A DNA stretch of 38,786 nt from Clostridia bacterium (GCA_017416845.1 JAFQBA010000117.1:1-38786); one strand, 5' to 3'. Shown: positions 7,814 to 17,587, numbered from the stretch's first letter. Notes: generated from the letters alone by a model not told the origin. Program-made: numbers and translations.

Positions 7814-8002
7814 TCAGATAGCTCTGGTAACCTTGTTTGAACGAAGGCAGCTTGTGCAAACGTTTACTCTTTTGGGAGTACCGTTAACGATAGCTCTTAC
7901 ACTTCTAACGTTAGCTTTCCATGTTCTGTTTGATCTTCTGTGAGAGTGACTCACCTGGATACCGAAAGCAACACCTTTTCCGCAGATTTCACATTTAGCC
8001 AT
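7814..8002 (-). CDS. rpmB: 50S ribosomal protein L28
   Basis: This is the 62-residue large-subunit protein L28, standard length for Firmicutes. It begins MAKCEICGKG and keeps the typical basic middle (SHSHRRSNRTWKAN) and C-terminal CTSCLRS. Two CxxC pairs (C4/C7 and the late pair) suggest a zinc ribbon, the C+ form that responds to zinc supply in some bacteria. GGAGG sits at ideal distance before the ATG. It is transcribed alone from its own promoter, divergently from hprK. Confidence 0.95.
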   Translation of the reverse strand: MAKCEICGKGVAFGIQVSHSHRRSNRTWKANVRSVRAIVNGTPKRVNVCTSCLRSNKVTRAI

Positions 8003-8048
8003 ATATATGCACCTCCTATGGTTTAAATCCGTTCATAAAACAAAAGAT

Positions 8049-8077
8049 ATTATAACAGAAAAGATTAATAATTGCAA
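8049..8077 (-). promoter_or_regulatory. Sigma-A promoter of rpmB
   Basis: On the minus strand TTGCAA (8072-8077), 17-base spacer and TATAAT (8049-8054) with TG just upstream. The spacing is ideal and it lies about 47 bases before the start codon. Confidence 0.8.
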
Positions 8078-8157
8078 GTGTTTTTTGAAAAAAATTTTGT
8101 TTTAGAAAAAATATGTGACATTTTAGCAAATTTGTGAATTTTTTTTTGTAAAAGTAT

Positions 8158-8185
8158 TTGAATTTATATAAAAATAGTGTATAAT
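8158..8185 (+). promoter_or_regulatory. Sigma-A promoter of the hprK operon
   Basis: TTGAAT (8158-8163), a 16-base spacer and TATAAT (8180-8185), 29 bases before the hprK ATG. It probably serves hprK, the glucokinase gene, murB, rapZ, whiA and dnaE, which follow with gaps under 20 bases. Confidence 0.7.
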
Positions 8186-8214
8186 ATTATGGATAAAAAA
8201 TTCGGAGGTGCAAT

Positions 8215-9162
8215 ATGGATAATTTTACATTTAGTGTCAGCCTCGGAAGAATTGCCGAGGAATTTAAACTTGAACCTGTATGCGTGTTTGAAAAATATGA
8301 AAAAATTAAAATAGTTACAAACGAGGTCAATCGTCCCGGACTTCAGATAGCCGGTTTTTTTGATAATTTCTACAATGATCGTATTCAGATTATGGGAAGA
8401 GAAGAGCTTTCATATCTTGAAAAGCTTTCTCCGGAGAGCAAAAAGCAGTCGTTGGAGCTTTTGTTTGAAAAAAATATTCCATGTGTTGTTATTTCACGTA
8501 GTCTTCCAATTCCCGACGAAATGAATGAATTGTCTCAAAAATACAGAGTTCCTGTTTTACGTACTTCAAATACTACTTCAAGGTTTATGAGTGCACTCAT
8601 TGCGTTTTTAAATGTTGAGCTTGCTCCGAGAATTACTATGCATGGTGTTTTGGTTGAAGTATATGGTGAAGGTATTTTGCTTCTTGGTGATTCAGGAGTC
8701 GGAAAAAGTGAGGCGGCAATTGAACTTGTTAAAAGAGGTCATCGTCTCGTGGCTGACGATGCAGTTGAAATAAAGAGGGTTTCCGATATTTCACTTCTCG
8801 GAAGTGCTCCCGATGTTATAAGACATTTTGTTGAACTTCGCGGTATCGGCATTGTGGACGTAAAAATGATTTTCGGTATCGGTGCAGTTAAGAATGTTGA
8901 AAAAATTGACTTTATAATAAATCTTGAACTGTGGCAGGACAAAAAACAATATGACCGACTTGGTCTTACAACTGAATATACCGACATTTTAGGGATTGAT
9001 ATTCCATCTATTACCGTTCCTGTTAAACCGGGACGAAACCTTGCTGTAGTAATTGAAGTTGCGGCAATGAATAACCGTCAGAAAAAGATGGGTTATAATG
9101 CGGCGGAAGCTCTCAATACCAGAGTTATGTCGGGCATGACTGCGCAGGAAGAAGACGAATAA
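8215..9162 (+). CDS. hprK: HPr kinase/phosphorylase
   Basis: HprK phosphorylates HPr on Ser46 and removes that phosphate, controlling carbon catabolite repression and PTS activity. The length, 315 residues, is typical. The C-terminal kinase domain shows the P-loop GDSGVGKS at about residues 158-165, then RGHRLVADDAVEI, the LRGIGIVDVKMIFG signature and the late KPGRN block; the N-terminal half matches the family's substrate-recognition domain. The ribosome site is GGAGG. It heads an operon with a glucokinase and cell-wall genes, a common clostridial arrangement that joins sugar sensing with envelope growth. Confidence 0.95.
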   Translation: MDNFTFSVSLGRIAEEFKLEPVCVFEKYEKIKIVTNEVNRPGLQIAGFFDNFYNDRIQIMGREELSYLEKLSPESKKQSLELLFEKNIPCVVISRSLPIPDEMNELSQKYRVPVLRTSNTTSRFMSALIAFLNVELAPRITMHGVLVEVYGEGILLLGDSGVGKSEAAIELVKRGHRLVADDAVEIKRVSDISLLGSAPDVIRHFVELRGIGIVDVKMIFGIGAVKNVEKIDFIINLELWQDKKQYDRLGLTTEYTDILGIDIPSITVPVKPGRNLAVVIEVAAMNNRQKKMGYNAAEALNTRVMSGMTAQEEDE

Positions 9163-9181
9163 AACAAGGAGGATTATTAAT

Positions 9182-10129
9182 ATGTATTATTTAGGTGTTG
9201 ACCTTGGCGGAACAGGAATAAAGGTTGGTGTTGTGACCGAAAGAGGGGATATCATTGCAAAAGGAAGTGCTCCGACAGAAAGAAATGCCGGTTATGAAGC
9301 AGTTGTAAAGGCTATGGCAGATCTTATACTCAAGGTTTTGAACGACGAAAAGATTTCTCTTGATGAAATTCATTCCATAGGTATAGGTTGCCCCGGATCT
9401 GTGGATGATAAAAACGGAATAGTATATTATTCCAATAATATAGTTATGAAAAACGCACCCATTTGCGATGAAATGAAAAAATATATTGATAAGCCTGTTT
9501 ATATAGGAAACGATGCAAATTGTGCCGCTCTTGGTGAATTTTTTTATCTGAATGATGATTCTATTGAAAGCTTTGTTGCAATTACGCTGGGAACCGGTGT
9601 CGGTGGCGGTGTAATTATCGACAAAAAGCTCTATACCGGATTCAACGGAATGGGAGCAGAGCTTGGTCATATTTGCATCTCTATGGATGGGGAACACTGC
9701 AGCTGTGGAAGAGACGGATGTTGGGAAGCGTATGCCTCGGCAACAGCTCTCATAAGAGATACCGAAAGATGTGCAAAAGCCAATCCCAATTCGCTTCTTG
9801 CTAAAATGGTAGACGAAAATGGCGGAAAGGCAAATGGCAAAATTCCGTTTGATGCAGCTCAGGCAGGAGACAGTGCAGGAAAAACAGTTGTTGACAACTA
9901 TATAAAATATGTAGGTGAAGGTCTTGTTGACATTATAAATATATTCCAACCAAACATAGTTGCCATAGGTGGCGGAATATGTAATCAGGGAGACAATCTT
10001 CTTGTTCCGCTTAAAAAATATGTTGAAAAGCGCACTTACGGTGCCGGAATTGTGACCTCAACCGAAATTATAATTGCAAAACTCGGTAATGATGCCGGTA
10101 TTATTGGTGCAGCATTTTTAGGCAAATAA
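9182..10129 (+). CDS. ROK family glucokinase
   Basis: This is a sugar kinase of the ROK family, 315 residues, most likely phosphorylating glucose with ATP. The N-terminal phosphate loop is GVDLGGTGIKVG and the DNA-binding domain of ROK repressors is absent. The ROK zinc motif follows ELGHI as CSCGRDGC, and GNDANCAALGE and LGTGVGGG are the substrate and phosphate blocks. GGAGG lies upstream, 20 bases after hprK. An N-acetylhexosamine or other hexose substrate is possible, but glucokinase fits best. Confidence 0.88.
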   Translation: MYYLGVDLGGTGIKVGVVTERGDIIAKGSAPTERNAGYEAVVKAMADLILKVLNDEKISLDEIHSIGIGCPGSVDDKNGIVYYSNNIVMKNAPICDEMKKYIDKPVYIGNDANCAALGEFFYLNDDSIESFVAITLGTGVGGGVIIDKKLYTGFNGMGAELGHICISMDGEHCSCGRDGCWEAYASATALIRDTERCAKANPNSLLAKMVDENGGKANGKIPFDAAQAGDSAGKTVVDNYIKYVGEGLVDIINIFQPNIVAIGGGICNQGDNLLVPLKKYVEKRTYGAGIVTSTEIIIAKLGNDAGIIGAAFLGK

Positions 10130-10134
10130 AGGAT

Positions 10135-11055
10135 GTGAATGAAATTATTAATAAGGAATATATATCAAATCTTCTTAAGAATAATATAGAAGGAATTGTC
10201 GTGCATACAGATGAACCGATGAAGAATCATACGTATTTTCGGATAGGCGGAAAAGCCGATATATTCATATCCGTTAAAAACGAAAAGGAAATTCTCGAAT
10301 TAGTTCGTTTGTTAAAGGAGAGTAAAGTTCCATATTATGTTATAGGAAACGGATCCAATCTTCTTGTTTCGGATGATGGTATCGAGGGTGTTGTGATATC
10401 GGTCGGAAAAGATTTTTCAGGTATATCGTGCAACGATAATCGGATTGAAGCGAGTGCAGGTACTTTGCTTTCTCGAATTTCTGCATGCGCTTTGGAAAAT
10501 TCGCTTACAGGATTTGAATTTGCATCAGGTATTCCGGGCAGCTTGGGCGGAGCTATTGTTATGAATGCCGGCGCATATGACGGTGAAATGAAGGATGTGG
10601 TTGTTTCCACAAGATACATTTCTGCTGATGGGGAAATCAAAGAGGTCTTTGGAGTTGACCACGGCTTTGGGTACAGAAAAAGCAACTTTACAAATGGTGA
10701 AATTATTGTTTCATCTGTTATTGAATTGAAACCCGGAGATAAAGATTCCATCAGTGCGTATATGCGTGACCTTGCTGAAAGACGCAGAACAAAACAACCC
10801 CTTGAATATCCGAGTGCAGGTTCTACGTTTAAAAGACCCGAGGGCTTTTTTGCGGCAAAACTTATAGATGATGCAGGACTCAGAGGTTATAGACACGGCG
10901 GAGCAATGGTTTCTGATAAGCACTGCGGTTTTGTAGTGAATGTTGATAATGCAACCTGTGCTGATGTAAAGGCAGTTATGAATCATATAGAAAAAATTGT
11001 CATGGAGAAGTTTGGTGTAAAACTTGAGCCGGAAGTAAAGCTGCTTGGAAGATAG
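10135..11055 (+). CDS. murB: UDP-N-acetylenolpyruvoylglucosamine reductase
   Basis: MurB is the FAD enzyme that reduces UDP-GlcNAc-enolpyruvate to UDP-MurNAc, the second committed step of peptidoglycan synthesis. At 306 residues it has the FAD fold blocks HTYFRIGGKAD, VIGNGSNLLV and GSLGGAIVMNAGAY. The catalytic region RRTKQPLEYPSAGSTFKRP includes the active Ser, and the late Glu is in EPEVKLLG. It is a type II (short) MurB with YxxG-type replacement as in Firmicutes. The start is uncertain: the only upstream candidate is GTG at 10135, one base after an AAAGGA that is too close to be ideal. Confidence 0.92.
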   Translation: MNEIINKEYISNLLKNNIEGIVVHTDEPMKNHTYFRIGGKADIFISVKNEKEILELVRLLKESKVPYYVIGNGSNLLVSDDGIEGVVISVGKDFSGISCNDNRIEASAGTLLSRISACALENSLTGFEFASGIPGSLGGAIVMNAGAYDGEMKDVVVSTRYISADGEIKEVFGVDHGFGYRKSNFTNGEIIVSSVIELKPGDKDSISAYMRDLAERRRTKQPLEYPSAGSTFKRPEGFFAAKLIDDAGLRGYRHGGAMVSDKHCGFVVNVDNATCADVKAVMNHIEKIVMEKFGVKLEPEVKLLGR

Positions 11056-11073
11056 ATACGGAGTGATAAAAGT

Positions 11074-11937
11074 ATGAAATTTGTTATTATAACAGGAATG
11101 TCAGGAGCCGGAAAAAGTCAGGCGATAAAAACCTTTGAAGATATGGGTTATTTTTGCGTGGATAATATGCCTCCTCTTTTGTTGTCAAAATTTACCGAAC
11201 TGTGTATGGGTCATGATACTGAAATTACCAAGGTGGCTTTTGGCATTGACAGCCGTACGGGTGTGCTTTTCAGTGAGCTTGATAAGGTGTTGTCTGAGTT
11301 TGAAGCCTCTCACGGTAACTGTGAGATTCTCTTTCTTGAAGCTTCCGACGAAGCATTGGTTAAACGGTATAAAGAAACAAGAAGAAAGCATCCGTTAAGC
11401 GGGGAGGGTAGTGTAACAGATGGAATAGCCGCTGAGCGGAAGCTGTTTGCATCTCTAAGAAAAAAAGCGGCATATGTAGTTGATACTTCCGACATGAAAC
11501 CACGTCAACTTCAGGAATATATAAAAAATGTTGTTGACACGGAGTATAATGCAAAAAAATATATGTCTGTGGAAATTGTCAGTTTTGGTTTTAAATATGG
11601 TATCCCGCTTGATGCAGATTCGGTGTTTGATGTTCGTTTTTTACCTAATCCGTTCTATATAAGTGAAATGAAAACCAAAACCGGCCTTGATGATGTTGTT
11701 GCCGAGTATGTGAAAAATTCACCGGTAACTGATGAGTTTTTGGAAAAGTTCAAAGATATGATTACCTTTCTTCTTCCTAATTATGTTGATGAAGGAAAGG
11801 CTAATCTTGTTCTGGCGGTAGGATGCACCGGCGGAAAACATCGCTCAGTAACAATTGCCAATGAATTATATAAACATGTTTTGAATCTGGGATATAATAC
11901 ATTTATATCCCACAGAGATATAAATAAGGACAGGTAG
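11074..11937 (+). CDS. rapZ: RNase adapter RapZ/YvcJ nucleotide-binding protein
   Basis: This is a P-loop protein of 287 residues. The Walker A motif GMSGAGKSQ is at about residues 8-16, VDNMPP follows, and the C-terminal domain has the family block GCTGGKHRSV. In E. coli RapZ binds GlcN6P and directs RNase E to a small RNA; in Firmicutes the homologue YvcJ binds nucleotides and its role is less clear. The ribosome site is GGAGTGAT. It is in the classic murB-rapZ-whiA row. Confidence 0.93.
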   Translation: MKFVIITGMSGAGKSQAIKTFEDMGYFCVDNMPPLLLSKFTELCMGHDTEITKVAFGIDSRTGVLFSELDKVLSEFEASHGNCEILFLEASDEALVKRYKETRRKHPLSGEGSVTDGIAAERKLFASLRKKAAYVVDTSDMKPRQLQEYIKNVVDTEYNAKKYMSVEIVSFGFKYGIPLDADSVFDVRFLPNPFYISEMKTKTGLDDVVAEYVKNSPVTDEFLEKFKDMITFLLPNYVDEGKANLVLAVGCTGGKHRSVTIANELYKHVLNLGYNTFISHRDINKDR

Positions 11938-11941
11938 GTAT

Positions 11942-12874
11942 ATGTCATTTTCAACAGATGTAAAAAGTGAAATAATCAAAAATACAGATAAAACAAAAAA
12001 AATGCGTATTGCCAAACTTATGGGAATGCTTTGTTTTGGTGCAAAAATATCGGGTTCTGATCAGGGATTTCACCTGAGGTTTGCTACGGAGAATCCTAAA
12101 ATTGCAAGACTTTTGTATACTCTTATTAAAAATGATTGCGAAATAAAAACATCTATTCGAGTTTTGAGAGGGAGAAAGAGCGTTGTTTATTTTGTCAGTC
12201 TTGATGATGATCTTGAAATAAATGATCTTTTTCATACTACATCAATTTTGAAGCGGGGTCAGGACATTGAGGAGTTTGAGAACTATCGTATTAATTTTGA
12301 TTTCTTATCTGATTCTTCTGTACAGAAATCATTCATACAGGGTGCTTTTTTGGCGGGAGGATCAGTGATTTCTCCGCAAAAGAACTGTCATCTTGAATTT
12401 TGTTCAACAAGTCGCAAACTTTGTGAGGATATGCAAGTTCTTTTTAAAAGTTTTGATCTTAACGCAAAAATTGCCATGAGAAAGTCAAACTATGTAGTCT
12501 ATTTTAAAAGCAGCGCCGATGTAACGGATATCTTGTCAATTCTTGGGGCATATGACTCTCTTATGGAATATCATAATGTCAAAATTATGAAGGAAATGAG
12601 AAATTCCATAAATAGGAAGATGAACTGTGATGCAGCAAATATGACAAAAACTCTTGATGCTGCTTTTAAACAGGCTGAGGCGATAGAAAAACTCAAGAAA
12701 CTCGGCGTACTTGACAAGCTCAGCGATAGTTTGCGTGAAGTTGCGGAATTGAGACTCAGACATAAAGAATTGGGTCTTAAAGAGCTTGGCGAGATGATGA
12801 ATCCTCCTATCGGAAAATCAGGAGTAAACCACAGACTCAGAAAGCTCGTTGAGGAAGCTGAGAAATATAAATAA
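11942..12874 (+). CDS. whiA: DNA-binding protein WhiA
   Basis: WhiA has an N-terminal domain related to LAGLIDADG homing endonucleases (without cleavage function) and a C-terminal helix-turn-helix. In this 310-residue copy the latter is LGLKELGEMMNPPIGKSGVNHRLRKL. It controls sporulation cell division in Streptomyces and chromosome segregation and division in Bacillus. It starts four bases after the rapZ stop with a weak AGGTAGG ribosome site. In most Firmicutes yvcK/gckA lies between rapZ and whiA; it is absent here. Confidence 0.93.
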   Translation: MSFSTDVKSEIIKNTDKTKKMRIAKLMGMLCFGAKISGSDQGFHLRFATENPKIARLLYTLIKNDCEIKTSIRVLRGRKSVVYFVSLDDDLEINDLFHTTSILKRGQDIEEFENYRINFDFLSDSSVQKSFIQGAFLAGGSVISPQKNCHLEFCSTSRKLCEDMQVLFKSFDLNAKIAMRKSNYVVYFKSSADVTDILSILGAYDSLMEYHNVKIMKEMRNSINRKMNCDAANMTKTLDAAFKQAEAIEKLKKLGVLDKLSDSLREVAELRLRHKELGLKELGEMMNPPIGKSGVNHRLRKLVEEAEKYK

Positions 12875-12887
12875 ATGAGGTAGATAT

Positions 12888-15800
12888 ATGTCTGATTTTG
12901 TGCATTTGCATCTTCATACCCAATATAGTCTTTTGGACGGTGCAGCAGACATTGTAAAGGTTATGGACAGGGTGAAAACGCTTGGGATGAAAGCGGTTGC
13001 CATAACTGACCATGGCAGTATGTATGGGGTTATTGAGTTTTATGAAGCTGCACGTTCAAGAGGAATTAAGCCCATTATAGGTTGCGAGGTATATACTGCT
13101 CCTTCAAGTCGTTTCAACAAGGTTCCCGGTACTGACAAACAATATGGGCACCTTGTTTTACTGTGCAAAAATATAACAGGCTATCGAAATCTTATGGCTC
13201 TTGTTACGCTTGCTAACACGGAAGGATTTTATTATAAGCCCAGAGTTGACATGGAAATTTTAAAAAAGTACAGTGAAGGTCTGATTGCACTTTCGGGTTG
13301 TATGAGAGGTGATGTGGCTCAGGCAATTCTTAACTCGGGATACGATTCAGCTCGAAAAAAAGCATTGGAATATATTGGTATTTTTTCCAAAGAGAATTTC
13401 TTTTTTGAAATTCAGAATCACAATCTTCCCGAAGAAGCCAAAATACGTGAAGAACTCAAAAAGCTTTCAGAGGAACTCGGTATTGGGCTTGTTGCAACAA
13501 ACGATGTTCATTATGTCAAAAAGGAAGATGCTCTTTTGCAGGATGTTTTAACGTGCATTCAGACAGGAAAAAGGCTCTCCGATACAGACAGAATGAAAAT
13601 GAACGGAGATTATTATTATTTCAAGTCTTTTGAAGAAATGAGAAATCTTTTTGCCGATTATCCCGGAGCAATTGAAAATACAGTGAAAATTGCCGAAATG
13701 TGTAATCTTGAAATTGACATGAATACAATGCATCTTCCCGGCATCACAATTGATGGTGAATCTTCCCACGGTGATTACCTGAAAAAACTTTGCGGCGAAG
13801 GTCTTTTAAAAAGGTATAAAAATATAGATGTCGAACTTGAAAACAGACTCAATTATGAACTTGAGATTATAAATAATATGGGCTATACCGATTATTTCCT
13901 CATAGTGTATGATTTTATAAAATTTGCTAAAGACAGTGGTATTTCAGTGGGCCCCGGCAGAGGCTCGGCAGCAGGGAGTCTTGTTGCATATTGTCTTGAT
14001 ATTACCGAGATAGATCCCATATCACACAATCTTCTTTTCGAGCGGTTCCTCAATCCCGAGCGTGTGTCCATGCCCGATATAGACATAGACTTTTGTTACA
14101 AACGCAGGGACGAGGTGAGGGAGTATGTGGCAAACAAATACGGAAAAACCCATGTTGCTCAAATTGTAACTTTCGGCACACTTGCCGCAAGAGCTGCCAT
14201 AAAAGATGTCGGAAGAGCTATGGGGATAAGTCTTAGTGTTACCAACAATGTTTCAAAAGCAGTTCCGAGAGTACTCAATATTAAGTTAAAGGATGCAATT
14301 GAGCAGTCATCGGAGCTTTGTGCAATGTATAAAACTGACCCTGAAGTGAAAAAACTACTGGATATTGCCATGAAGCTTGAGGGATTTCCCAGAAACTGCT
14401 CCACTCATGCGGCAGGTGTTGTCATTGGTGACGATGAACTCACAAATTATGTTCCGTTGCAAGAGGGTGATGGCGGACTTTTAACTCAATATCCAATGGC
14501 TGCACTTGAGAAAATCGGACTTTTGAAAATGGATTTTCTCGGGCTTCGTAATCTTACGATTATTGATGATGCGGTTGAACTTATTAACAGGGAGCATAGC
14601 ATAAATATTGACATAAAAAATATTGATCTTAATGACAAAAAGACCTTTGAACTTATTCAAAAGGGTGATACCGATGGTTTGTTTCAACTTGAGAATCCCG
14701 GTCTTCAGACATTCTTAAGAAAATTCAAGCCAACTTCTGTTGAGGATATTATTACAACAACCTCCATCTATCGCCCGGGTCCCATGGATCAGATTCCGCA
14801 GTTTTTGGAAAACGTGAAAAATCCCGGTAAGATTGTATATAAACATCCTTTGTTAAAGGAGATTCTTGAGCCTACCTATGGAGTTGTTATTTATCAGGAA
14901 CAGGTTATGAAAATTGTTCGAACTTTGGCAGGGTACAGCTTAGGCAGGGCGGATCTTGTGCGACGGGTTATGGCGAAAAAGAAATACGGTGAAATGCTTA
15001 AAGAAAGAGAAATCTTTCTTTATGGTTTGAAAGAAAACGGCAAAACTGTTGTTGATGGAGCTTTGAAACGCGGCATAGATGAAAAATGTGCCAATGATAT
15101 ATTTGATTCGCTGATTGATTTTGCAAACTATGCTTTCAACAAGTCTCATGCAGCGTGTTATGCTCTTGTTGCATATCGTACAGCATATTTAAAGGCTCAC
15201 TATCCTACATGTTATCTTGCGGCGGTGCTTAAAAACTATGCCGGCTATATTAATAAAGCTGTAAAATATATCTCATCGTTTTCTAAGTATGGTATAAAAG
15301 TTTTACCGCCGGATATAAACAAAAGCCACACGCATTTTTCGCCTGAGGGTAAAGATGTTCGCTACGGATTTTGTTGGATGAAAAATGTCGGAGACCGATT
15401 TCCTGAACAGATTGTTTCGGAAAGAATGGAAAACGGTAATTTTACTTCTTTTGAAAATTTTATAGAACGTATGAGTAATTATGATTTGACCAAACGAAGT
15501 GTGGAAATTATGGTAAAATGCGGATGTTTTGATTCTTTGTATGCAAACAGACGCGTGCTTATGTTTAATATTGAACGTTTTGTGGACAGTCATCAAAATA
15601 CGGCACGGATATCGGGTGTCGGCCAACTTGATTGGTTTTCAAATATGGATGATGACGAAGGTTCTCTTCCTCTTATAAATGAAACTAGTCCTGATTTTTC
15701 AATTGAGGATAAACTGTCATTTGAATATGAATATGCCGGAATGTATTTTTCCGGGCATCCGTTGGATAAATGGCGTTTTAAAGCAGAGGCGCTCAGTGAT

Positions 15801-16325
15801 TACAGCGCATCGGAACTTGGTGACAATCCTGAGCTTGACGGTAAACGCATAACCATATGTGGCAGAATTTCTTCGCTTTCATCAAGGCGTACCAAGTCCG
15901 GGAGAACACTTACGTCATTTTCTCTTTCTGATTTTTCCGGTGAAATTCCCGTTATTGTTTTTGAAAACACCATGCTAAAATACAGAAAATATATTTTTGA
16001 CGGTGCGCCTGTTGTAATATCTGCCTCGGTATCATTCGCTGATGAGGAGAAAGGAGCAGAGCTTACGCTTCAAAATGCAGCTCCTTTGCCGCTTGTTACA
16101 ATAGGACCTGAAAAGTCGTTGTATGTGCGTCTTTCATCTAAGGGAGAGCTTGAAAAATTAAAGAAATTATTTTTGCAGTATCCCGGCGAAAGCAATCTTT
16201 TTGTTTATTTCAAAGATACGGAAACTCTTATGCGTTCAGATGCTTCGAGAAGAGTTTCAATTACTGATGACCTGGCAAATAAACTTGCAGATATTGTTGG
16301 GACAGAAAATGTAAAAATCAGGTAG
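12888..16325 (+). CDS. dnaE: DNA polymerase III subunit alpha (DnaE)
   Basis: This is a replicative or lagging-strand polymerase of 1145 residues, the usual size of DnaE1/DnaE. It opens with a PHP domain (HLHTQYSLLDGA at residues 5-16, then AITDHGSMYG). The palm has GPGRGSAAGSL, the catalytic aspartates in PDIDIDF near residues 396-402, and a third Asp further on. The fingers include FLQNPGLQ-like sequence and YRPGPMDQIP. A helix-hairpin region and an OB-fold domain begin near residue 985 (RITICGRIS). There is no exonuclease insertion, so it is not PolC. It ends the hprK operon. Confidence 0.95.
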   Translation: MSDFVHLHLHTQYSLLDGAADIVKVMDRVKTLGMKAVAITDHGSMYGVIEFYEAARSRGIKPIIGCEVYTAPSSRFNKVPGTDKQYGHLVLLCKNITGYRNLMALVTLANTEGFYYKPRVDMEILKKYSEGLIALSGCMRGDVAQAILNSGYDSARKKALEYIGIFSKENFFFEIQNHNLPEEAKIREELKKLSEELGIGLVATNDVHYVKKEDALLQDVLTCIQTGKRLSDTDRMKMNGDYYYFKSFEEMRNLFADYPGAIENTVKIAEMCNLEIDMNTMHLPGITIDGESSHGDYLKKLCGEGLLKRYKNIDVELENRLNYELEIINNMGYTDYFLIVYDFIKFAKDSGISVGPGRGSAAGSLVAYCLDITEIDPISHNLLFERFLNPERVSMPDIDIDFCYKRRDEVREYVANKYGKTHVAQIVTFGTLAARAAIKDVGRAMGISLSVTNNVSKAVPRVLNIKLKDAIEQSSELCAMYKTDPEVKKLLDIAMKLEGFPRNCSTHAAGVVIGDDELTNYVPLQEGDGGLLTQYPMAALEKIGLLKMDFLGLRNLTIIDDAVELINREHSINIDIKNIDLNDKKTFELIQKGDTDGLFQLENPGLQTFLRKFKPTSVEDIITTTSIYRPGPMDQIPQFLENVKNPGKIVYKHPLLKEILEPTYGVVIYQEQVMKIVRTLAGYSLGRADLVRRVMAKKKYGEMLKEREIFLYGLKENGKTVVDGALKRGIDEKCANDIFDSLIDFANYAFNKSHAACYALVAYRTAYLKAHYPTCYLAAVLKNYAGYINKAVKYISSFSKYGIKVLPPDINKSHTHFSPEGKDVRYGFCWMKNVGDRFPEQIVSERMENGNFTSFENFIERMSNYDLTKRSVEIMVKCGCFDSLYANRRVLMFNIERFVDSHQNTARISGVGQLDWFSNMDDDEGSLPLINETSPDFSIEDKLSFEYEYAGMYFSGHPLDKWRFKAEALSDYSASELGDNPELDGKRITICGRISSLSSRRTKSGRTLTSFSLSDFSGEIPVIVFENTMLKYRKYIFDGAPVVISASVSFADEEKGAELTLQNAAPLPLVTIGPEKSLYVRLSSKGELEKLKKLFLQYPGESNLFVYFKDTETLMRSDASRRVSITDDLANKLADIVGTENVKIR

Positions 16326-16425
16326 AAGACAAAACGATATCAGACGTTTGGTGGGTAATTAATCACATTATCAATGTCAGCATTGGCAAAAAATTATATC
16401 AAACACCTAAAAATCTTATTAAGAC

Positions 16426-16454
16426 TTGATTTTTGTAAAAAAATGTTATATATT
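16426..16454 (+). promoter_or_regulatory. Probable promoter of the pfkA-valS-folC unit
   Basis: TTGATT (16426-16431), a 17-base spacer and TATATT (16449-16454). It would give a leader of about 120 bases before pfkA. The 254-base gap 16326-16579 is AT-rich; I see no clear terminator after dnaE, no T-box before pfkA or valS, and no other structure. Confidence 0.5.
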
Positions 16455-16579
16455 ATATAAGATATACGGATGATTATGAGTAAAAATAGGTTATCATTGG
16501 TATAGCTTGTATTATTAAAAACAATATACAGATAATATTACTGTTCAGAATTACAACTTTTGCATTGGAGGCAAAATAA

Positions 16580-17587
16580 ATGGAATTAAAAAAAATAGGT
16601 GTACTGACAAGCGGAGGAGATGCTCCCGGCATGAATGCCGCAATAAGATCAATTGTCAGATATGGTTTGTCACAGGGGTTTGAAATGGTTGGCGTTGAAA
16701 GAGGTTATCATGGCCTTTTGAGAGGTGAGTTTATTGAACTTACCGCCGCAAGTGTCAGCGATCTCATTCAGCGTGGAGGCACAATTCTTCAGACGGCACG
16801 AAGCAAAGCCTTTGCCACTCCCGAAGGCATAGAAAGTGCGGCAAAAATTGCCAAGGATTACGGTCTCGATGCACTTATAGTCATCGGTGGCGACGGTTCT
16901 TTCAGGGGTGCACAAAAGCTTTGTGAGCAGGGAATCCCCACCATCGGCATCCCCGGTACAATAGATAACGACATTTCCTGCACCGAATATACAATTGGTT
17001 ATGACACAGCACTTAATACTGCTATGGAAGCGGTGGACAAAATCAGAGACACTGCAACAAGCCATCAGAGATGCTCTCTCATTGAGGTTATGGGCAGACA
17101 TGCAGGTTACATTGCAATTGAAGTTGCGCTTGCAACCGGTGCCGAAATGGTGCTTGTTCCCGAAAAAGATAAAAACTGTCCGAGAGTGCAACTTGTTAAC
17201 CGTATTGTTGAAGACATCAAAGCAGCTCAGTCTGTCGGCAAAAAGCATCATATTGTTATTATTGCCGAAGGTGTTGGTGGCTCTCAGGAGCTTGCCGAAA
17301 TGATTGAAGAATGCACCGAGGTTGAAACAAGAGCAACGGTTCTCGGGCACATTCAGCGTGGCGGAAGCCCAACCATCAAAGACCGTGTTGTTGCTGCTCA
17401 AATGGGTATGAGAGCAATTGATCTTCTTGTAGAAGGTAAGTCAAACAGAGTTGTTATAATCAAAAACGGCAAGATTTCTGACGTTGACATTGACGAAGGT
17501 CTTGCAATGAAAAAATCAATTTGCGAAAAAGACTACAACCTCATCAGTCACCTTTCAAGAAGCATAAATAACGTAGGGCAGAACTAA
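16580..17587 (+). CDS. pfkA: ATP-dependent 6-phosphofructokinase
   Basis: This enzyme phosphorylates fructose 6-phosphate to fructose 1,6-bisphosphate and is the control point of glycolysis. At 335 residues it shows the ATP site TSGGDAPGMNAAIR and GGDGSFRGA; a Gly rather than Lys context there indicates the ATP-dependent rather than PPi form. Catalytic Asp lies in GTIDNDI, and EVMGRHAGYIAIE and HIQRGGSPT are substrate blocks. GGAGG stands upstream. It leads a unit with a small membrane protein, valS and folC. Confidence 0.95.
   Translation: MELKKIGVLTSGGDAPGMNAAIRSIVRYGLSQGFEMVGVERGYHGLLRGEFIELTAASVSDLIQRGGTILQTARSKAFATPEGIESAAKIAKDYGLDALIVIGGDGSFRGAQKLCEQGIPTIGIPGTIDNDISCTEYTIGYDTALNTAMEAVDKIRDTATSHQRCSLIEVMGRHAGYIAIEVALATGAEMVLVPEKDKNCPRVQLVNRIVEDIKAAQSVGKKHHIVIIAEGVGGSQELAEMIEECTEVETRATVLGHIQRGGSPTIKDRVVAAQMGMRAIDLLVEGKSNRVVIIKNGKISDVDIDEGLAMKKSICEKDYNLISHLSRSINNVGQN

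Noticed and set aside
9191..9949. 252-codon minus-strand frame
   Set aside because: It runs fully antisense to the ROK glucokinase, has low-complexity Cys/Phe/Asn-rich sequence and no ribosome site.
16670..17401. 243-codon minus-strand frame
   Set aside because: Antisense shadow of pfkA; the codon bias of pfkA keeps the opposite frame open.
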